NCBI RefSeq assembly: GCF_049800915.1
Contig: NZ_JBNAFY010000001.1
Span: 186,001 to 250,000 of the forward strand
DNA: 64,000 nucleotides
Source of the DNA: Amaricoccus macauensis_A
Lineage (GTDB): Bacteria; Pseudomonadota; Alphaproteobacteria; Rhodobacterales; Rhodobacteraceae
Reading direction: 5' to 3'
Shown: positions 61,051 to 64,000 of the stretch, in pieces
Numbering within the stretch: position 1 is the stretch's first letter
Layout: every line of letters starts with the position of its first letter
Position numbers and translations under genes: made by a program
The notes under the pieces: model-generated
What the model was told of the DNA's origin: nothing
The model's input: the letters and a program-made list of their open reading frames with translations, nothing else
Databases searched by the model: none

Positions 61051-63766
61051 TCGCACTCCTGATGGGTGAAGCCAACTGTGGTTCAGGGGTCTGCTCAGAC
61101 GCCGGCGCCGGCGGTGCAGCGCTTTCGGGGCGTTTCGAGGACTGGGGCGTCCGGCGCCGGACGAAACCGCCCGCGCCGCCCGAAATCAGGCTTGCCACGT
61201 CCATCAGCGCGCGGGGCAGGCCAAGCCCGCCGGGTGCGGCGAGGTAGACCGGCGTCCAGACGGGCGCGAATTTCTGCTTGTAGGCGCGTAGCCCCTCGAA
61301 CTTGTAGAACTCGTCGCCCCGGCGATAGATGAAGGTCCCGACGCGGTTCCAGGTGGAGGCGAGCGGGTGGTCGGCGAGACCTGCCAGCGGCGCTGCCCCG
61401 AGGCTGAACCAGCGGAAGCCCTCTGACTGGCCATAGAGCAGGATATGGGTGAAGAGCGCGTCCATCACCACCTTCGAGGCCCCGGTGCGGTAGCGCATGA
61501 GATCGATTGCGATCTCGGTCGTGTCGGCGCCTTTCCAGAGATTGGCGAAGGCCACGATTTCGTCTTCCCGGCGCAGGACGGCGATGTCGAAATTGACCAG
61601 ATAGTCGTCGTCGAACCGACCAAGCGAGAAGCCCTTCTCCTGGCCCTTCTTCGTCTCGAGCCACGCATCGGAGACCTGGCGCAATTCGGGAAGCAGGGGA
61701 GCGACATCATAGGCCGGGATCACCTCGAAGTGAAGGCCTTCGCGCTCGGCGCGGCGGAGGGCCGTGCGTTGATCCTGGCGGGCCTTGCCGCTCATTGTGA
61801 AGGTGGAAAGGTCGACGCGGGCGACCTCGCCGGTCTTCAGGAGCGCAAGCCCCATATCGAGATAGACGGGCAGGTTGTCGGGCGAGATCGCGTAGAACAC
61901 CGCCTTCGCACCCGCCCGGTCGGCGGTTTCAGCGAATTTCCAGACCAGGTCATTGGCGGCGGTTGGATCGCCCACCGGGTCCCCCATGGTGATCCAGCTT
62001 CGTCCCGAGATTCCATACATAAGGAAAGCCTTGCCATCCTCGGAGATCATGAAGCGCTTGTCGCCAAGAAGCGCGATGTTCGGCTGGGAGGTCGGGCATG
62101 TTGCCAGAAGGTCCCGGACTTCCTGGGGGATCTCGACCCGTCCGATGCGCGACTGCACGGGGCGGTTGACCAAGGCATCGATGCCGATGGCGGCGAAGAC
62201 GATGCCGAGTGCAAGCGTTGCACGCAGGAAGCGCGGCGCATCGCCCGACCAGGTGAAATCCCACCAGAGCGCGCTTTGATATTCCACGTTGCGGAAGGCG
62301 AAAAAGCCGATGGCCGTCAGCGAGATCATCGTCAGCGCCAGGAGCGCCAGCCACCCCGGGCCGGGCCGGAAGCTCATCCAGTCGCCCTTGCGGTAGAACG
62401 CGGCACGCGAGGCGTATAGAAGGCCCGCGGTGGTATAGAGCAGGGCGGCTTCTTCCCAGTCCAGTCCCTTGAGGAGCGAGAAGGTCGCCGCGCCCAGAAG
62501 CAGCACGATGGCCGCGACACGCGCCAGCGCCATCCGGTTGAGCAGCCCACGCGCGATCACCAGCAGCAGCAGCCCGACGAGGCTCGCCAGCAGGTGCGAG
62601 GTCTGGGCGAAGGGAAGCGGCACCACGTCGCTCAACACATCCATGCGCCCGCCGTCCCGCGGCACGTTGCCCGATACGAGCAGCACGACGCCGCTGAGAA
62701 AGACGAGACCCGCGAGCGCACGGCCGATGAACGGACGGGCGGAGCGAATGGCCGAGCGGGAGGCGCGCAGGACCGGCGAGTGGAACCGGCGCCCCTCAAA
62801 GACCGCGAGTGCGATGCCCGCAATGCCGAGCGGCAGCAGGTAGTAGATCGTGCGGAACAGGATCAGGGCCGCAAATGCGTCGGGTCTGCTTGCCGCGCCG
62901 AGGCCCACCAGCAGTGTCGCTTCAAGTACGCCCAGCCCGCCGGGCACATGGCTTGCGGTCCCCGCTATCAGCGCGAGGGTGAAGAGTGCTATGAAGGTTG
63001 CGAATTCGGGCCGCAGATCGGCAGGAAGCAGCACGTAAAGCACACCCGCAGCAGCGGCGACGTCGAGAATGCCCAGAAGGATCAGCATGAGCGTCACGGG
63101 GCCGCCCGGCAACGGCATGCGCCAACGGAAGATCGTGATGGACTGATGCGCGCGCCAGACCCAGGCCGTCAGTGCCGCTAGACCCGCGAGGAGCAATGCG
63201 CCGGTCATCCGGTCGGCTTTCGGAGCAATATCCTGCAGGGCCGGAAAACCGTTCGGGTCGAAGAGCAGCACGAGGCCGAAGAGCGCCGCGAAACCCAGCC
63301 AGAGTGCGCCGAAGGCGATGCCGACGATCCGGCCCACATCGGCGGCGTCAAGTCCCGTGGAGGCATATATCCGGTAACGGACCGGCCCACCCACGAACAT
63401 GTGGAAGCCGAGCGCGTTTGAGAGGGCGTATCCGGTCATGCCGGCGAAGGCCGCGAGCCGTGCCGGCACCTTTCCGGGCGCGACGCAGCGGCTGGCGACG
63501 ATATCGTAGAGCCCCATGCCAAGAAAGCTCAGGAATGTGAGGCCGATCGCAAGCCCGATCTGCCAGGGCGCGACGTTGGACAGGGCCGTCTCGATATCGG
63601 AATAGCGGATCTCGCCCGACATGCGGTAGAGTACGGTACTGGCCAGCACGAGAATGCCGGCCGCTGCTGCGGACCAGAGCACCTCCGGGCGCAACAGCCA
63701 TTTCGATGGTCTTGCCCGGCGGCCTTCGAGCCCCAGATCCCGTATCCTGCGTTCGACAGCGGCCAT
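61040..63766 (-). CDS. mprF: Bifunctional phosphatidylglycerol aminoacyltransferase/flippase MprF (lysyl or alanyl type)
   Basis: MprF adds an amino acid from aminoacyl-tRNA to phosphatidylglycerol and flips it outward, reducing surface negative charge and giving resistance to cationic peptides. The 908-residue protein has about 14 transmembrane helices (about 25-530; flippase signature GLGVLEATLLVGLG) and a C-terminal aminoacyltransferase domain (about 550-870: KAFLMYGISGRSWITMGDPV, WFSLGAAPLAGL). The ATG at 63766 is preferred with AAGGGG upstream, over GTG 63775. The specific amino acid is not readable. It is coupled to the downstream pyruvyl transferase gene. Confidence 0.93.
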   Translation of the reverse strand: MAAVERRIRDLGLEGRRARPSKWLLRPEVLWSAAAAGILVLASTVLYRMSGEIRYSDIETALSNVAPWQIGLAIGLTFLSFLGMGLYDIVASRCVAPGKVPARLAAFAGMTGYALSNALGFHMFVGGPVRYRIYASTGLDAADVGRIVGIAFGALWLGFAALFGLVLLFDPNGFPALQDIAPKADRMTGALLLAGLAALTAWVWRAHQSITIFRWRMPLPGGPVTLMLILLGILDVAAAAGVLYVLLPADLRPEFATFIALFTLALIAGTASHVPGGLGVLEATLLVGLGAASRPDAFAALILFRTIYYLLPLGIAGIALAVFEGRRFHSPVLRASRSAIRSARPFIGRALAGLVFLSGVVLLVSGNVPRDGGRMDVLSDVVPLPFAQTSHLLASLVGLLLLVIARGLLNRMALARVAAIVLLLGAATFSLLKGLDWEEAALLYTTAGLLYASRAAFYRKGDWMSFRPGPGWLALLALTMISLTAIGFFAFRNVEYQSALWWDFTWSGDAPRFLRATLALGIVFAAIGIDALVNRPVQSRIGRVEIPQEVRDLLATCPTSQPNIALLGDKRFMISEDGKAFLMYGISGRSWITMGDPVGDPTAANDLVWKFAETADRAGAKAVFYAISPDNLPVYLDMGLALLKTGEVARVDLSTFTMSGKARQDQRTALRRAEREGLHFEVIPAYDVAPLLPELRQVSDAWLETKKGQEKGFSLGRFDDDYLVNFDIAVLRREDEIVAFANLWKGADTTEIAIDLMRYRTGASKVVMDALFTHILLYGQSEGFRWFSLGAAPLAGLADHPLASTWNRVGTFIYRRGDEFYKFEGLRAYKQKFAPVWTPVYLAAPGGLGLPRALMDVASLISGGAGGFVRRRTPQSSKRPESAAPPAPASEQTPEPQLASPIRSANAA

Positions 63767-63884
63767 TTCCACCACCCCTTGAATCCGCCTTGTTCGGGGG
63801 GCTTATGGCCGAGTAACCTTAATCTGGCGTGTGAAGCGCAGCTGGAAACGCGCGCAAATGATTAGGCTTTTTCTTCAAATGTGT

Positions 63885-64000
63885 TCAGTTCAGCGGCAGG
63901 GTGGTGACAGTGCCGGCCGACTGGATACGGATTGCGCTGGCATCCTCGAGGTAGCGGGTCGGCAGGAAAAGCGCCGCATTCAGCACCCGTCCGGAGGTGG
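63885..64000 (-). CDS. 3' end of an unknown gene (5' end beyond window)
   Basis: The last 37 codons before a TGA at 63885-63887 read VLNAALFLPTRYLEDASAI and end RIQSAGTVTTLPLN on the minus strand. Composition is coding-like. I cannot assign a family. It precedes mprF on the same strand, with about 118 bases between, including an AT-rich stretch likely to hold the mprF promoter. Confidence 0.5.
   Translation of the reverse strand, partial: TSGRVLNAALFLPTRYLEDASAIRIQSAGTVTTLPLN

Overview
The window looks like chromosomal DNA of a GC-rich alphaproteobacterium of the Rhodobacterales (Roseobacter group). The evidence is the phosphatidylcholine synthase, the DUF1467-methylmalonyl-CoA epimerase pair, the rnr/topA/dprA block and the lnt-XRE regulator order. 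It is gene-dense. I see no rRNA, tRNA, CRISPR array, prophage or intact insertion sequence. Genus cannot be read from the sequence.

Layout: 1-3.8 kb, the end of phoH, then ybeY, a CorC-like protein, lnt and an XRE regulator. 3.9-14.2 kb (minus strand), a NYN-LOTUS protein coupled to a lytic transglycosylase, a sulfotransferase, rnr, a bacterioferritin lacking the usual haem Met, topA and dprA. 14.5-25.3 kb, mixed housekeeping and unknown genes: M32 carboxypeptidase, aldo/keto reductase, rimO, amidotransferase, an Rrf2 Fe-S regulator, tag and a secreted metallo-hydrolase. Between the Rrf2 gene and tag lies what appears to be a collapsed cytochrome bd locus: an FNR-type box, the last ~50 codons of cydB with an in-frame stop, and an intact 39-codon cydX. 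25.3-29.4 kb, a repeat-bearing 650-bp spacer and the rmlCBDA dTDP-rhamnose operon. 29.6-36.2 kb, tamA-tamB. 36.2-43.7 kb, an orphan ferric-iron binding protein, a thioredoxin-like relic, creatinase, a GMC dehydrogenase with a 59-residue Tat-signal partner, pcs and a secreted beta-helix protein. 43.9-51.4 kb, a glycosyltransferase, a tyrosine phosphatase, a nitroreductase, an EI24 membrane protein, GTP-type PEP carboxykinase, an esterase and mce. 51.5-58.2 kb, a signalling cluster: LuxR-type response regulator, FIST (NosP-like) protein, hybrid histidine kinase (NahK-like) and a GGDEF-EAL protein. 58.3-64 kb, an APH-kinase fusion, a polysaccharide pyruvyl transferase overlapping mprF, and the 3' end of an unknown gene.

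Themes: envelope construction recurs (Lnt, TamAB, rhamnose, PC synthase, MprF, pyruvyl and glycosyl transferases). Several elements also point to oxygen, iron or nitric oxide sensing: the Rrf2 regulator, the FNR box beside the cyd remnant and the FIST/kinase cluster. The most unusual non-coding signal is a helically phased 11-bp TGCATG repeat, four copies each, at two places 23 kb apart: upstream of the PEP carboxykinase gene and in the tag/hydrolase spacer.
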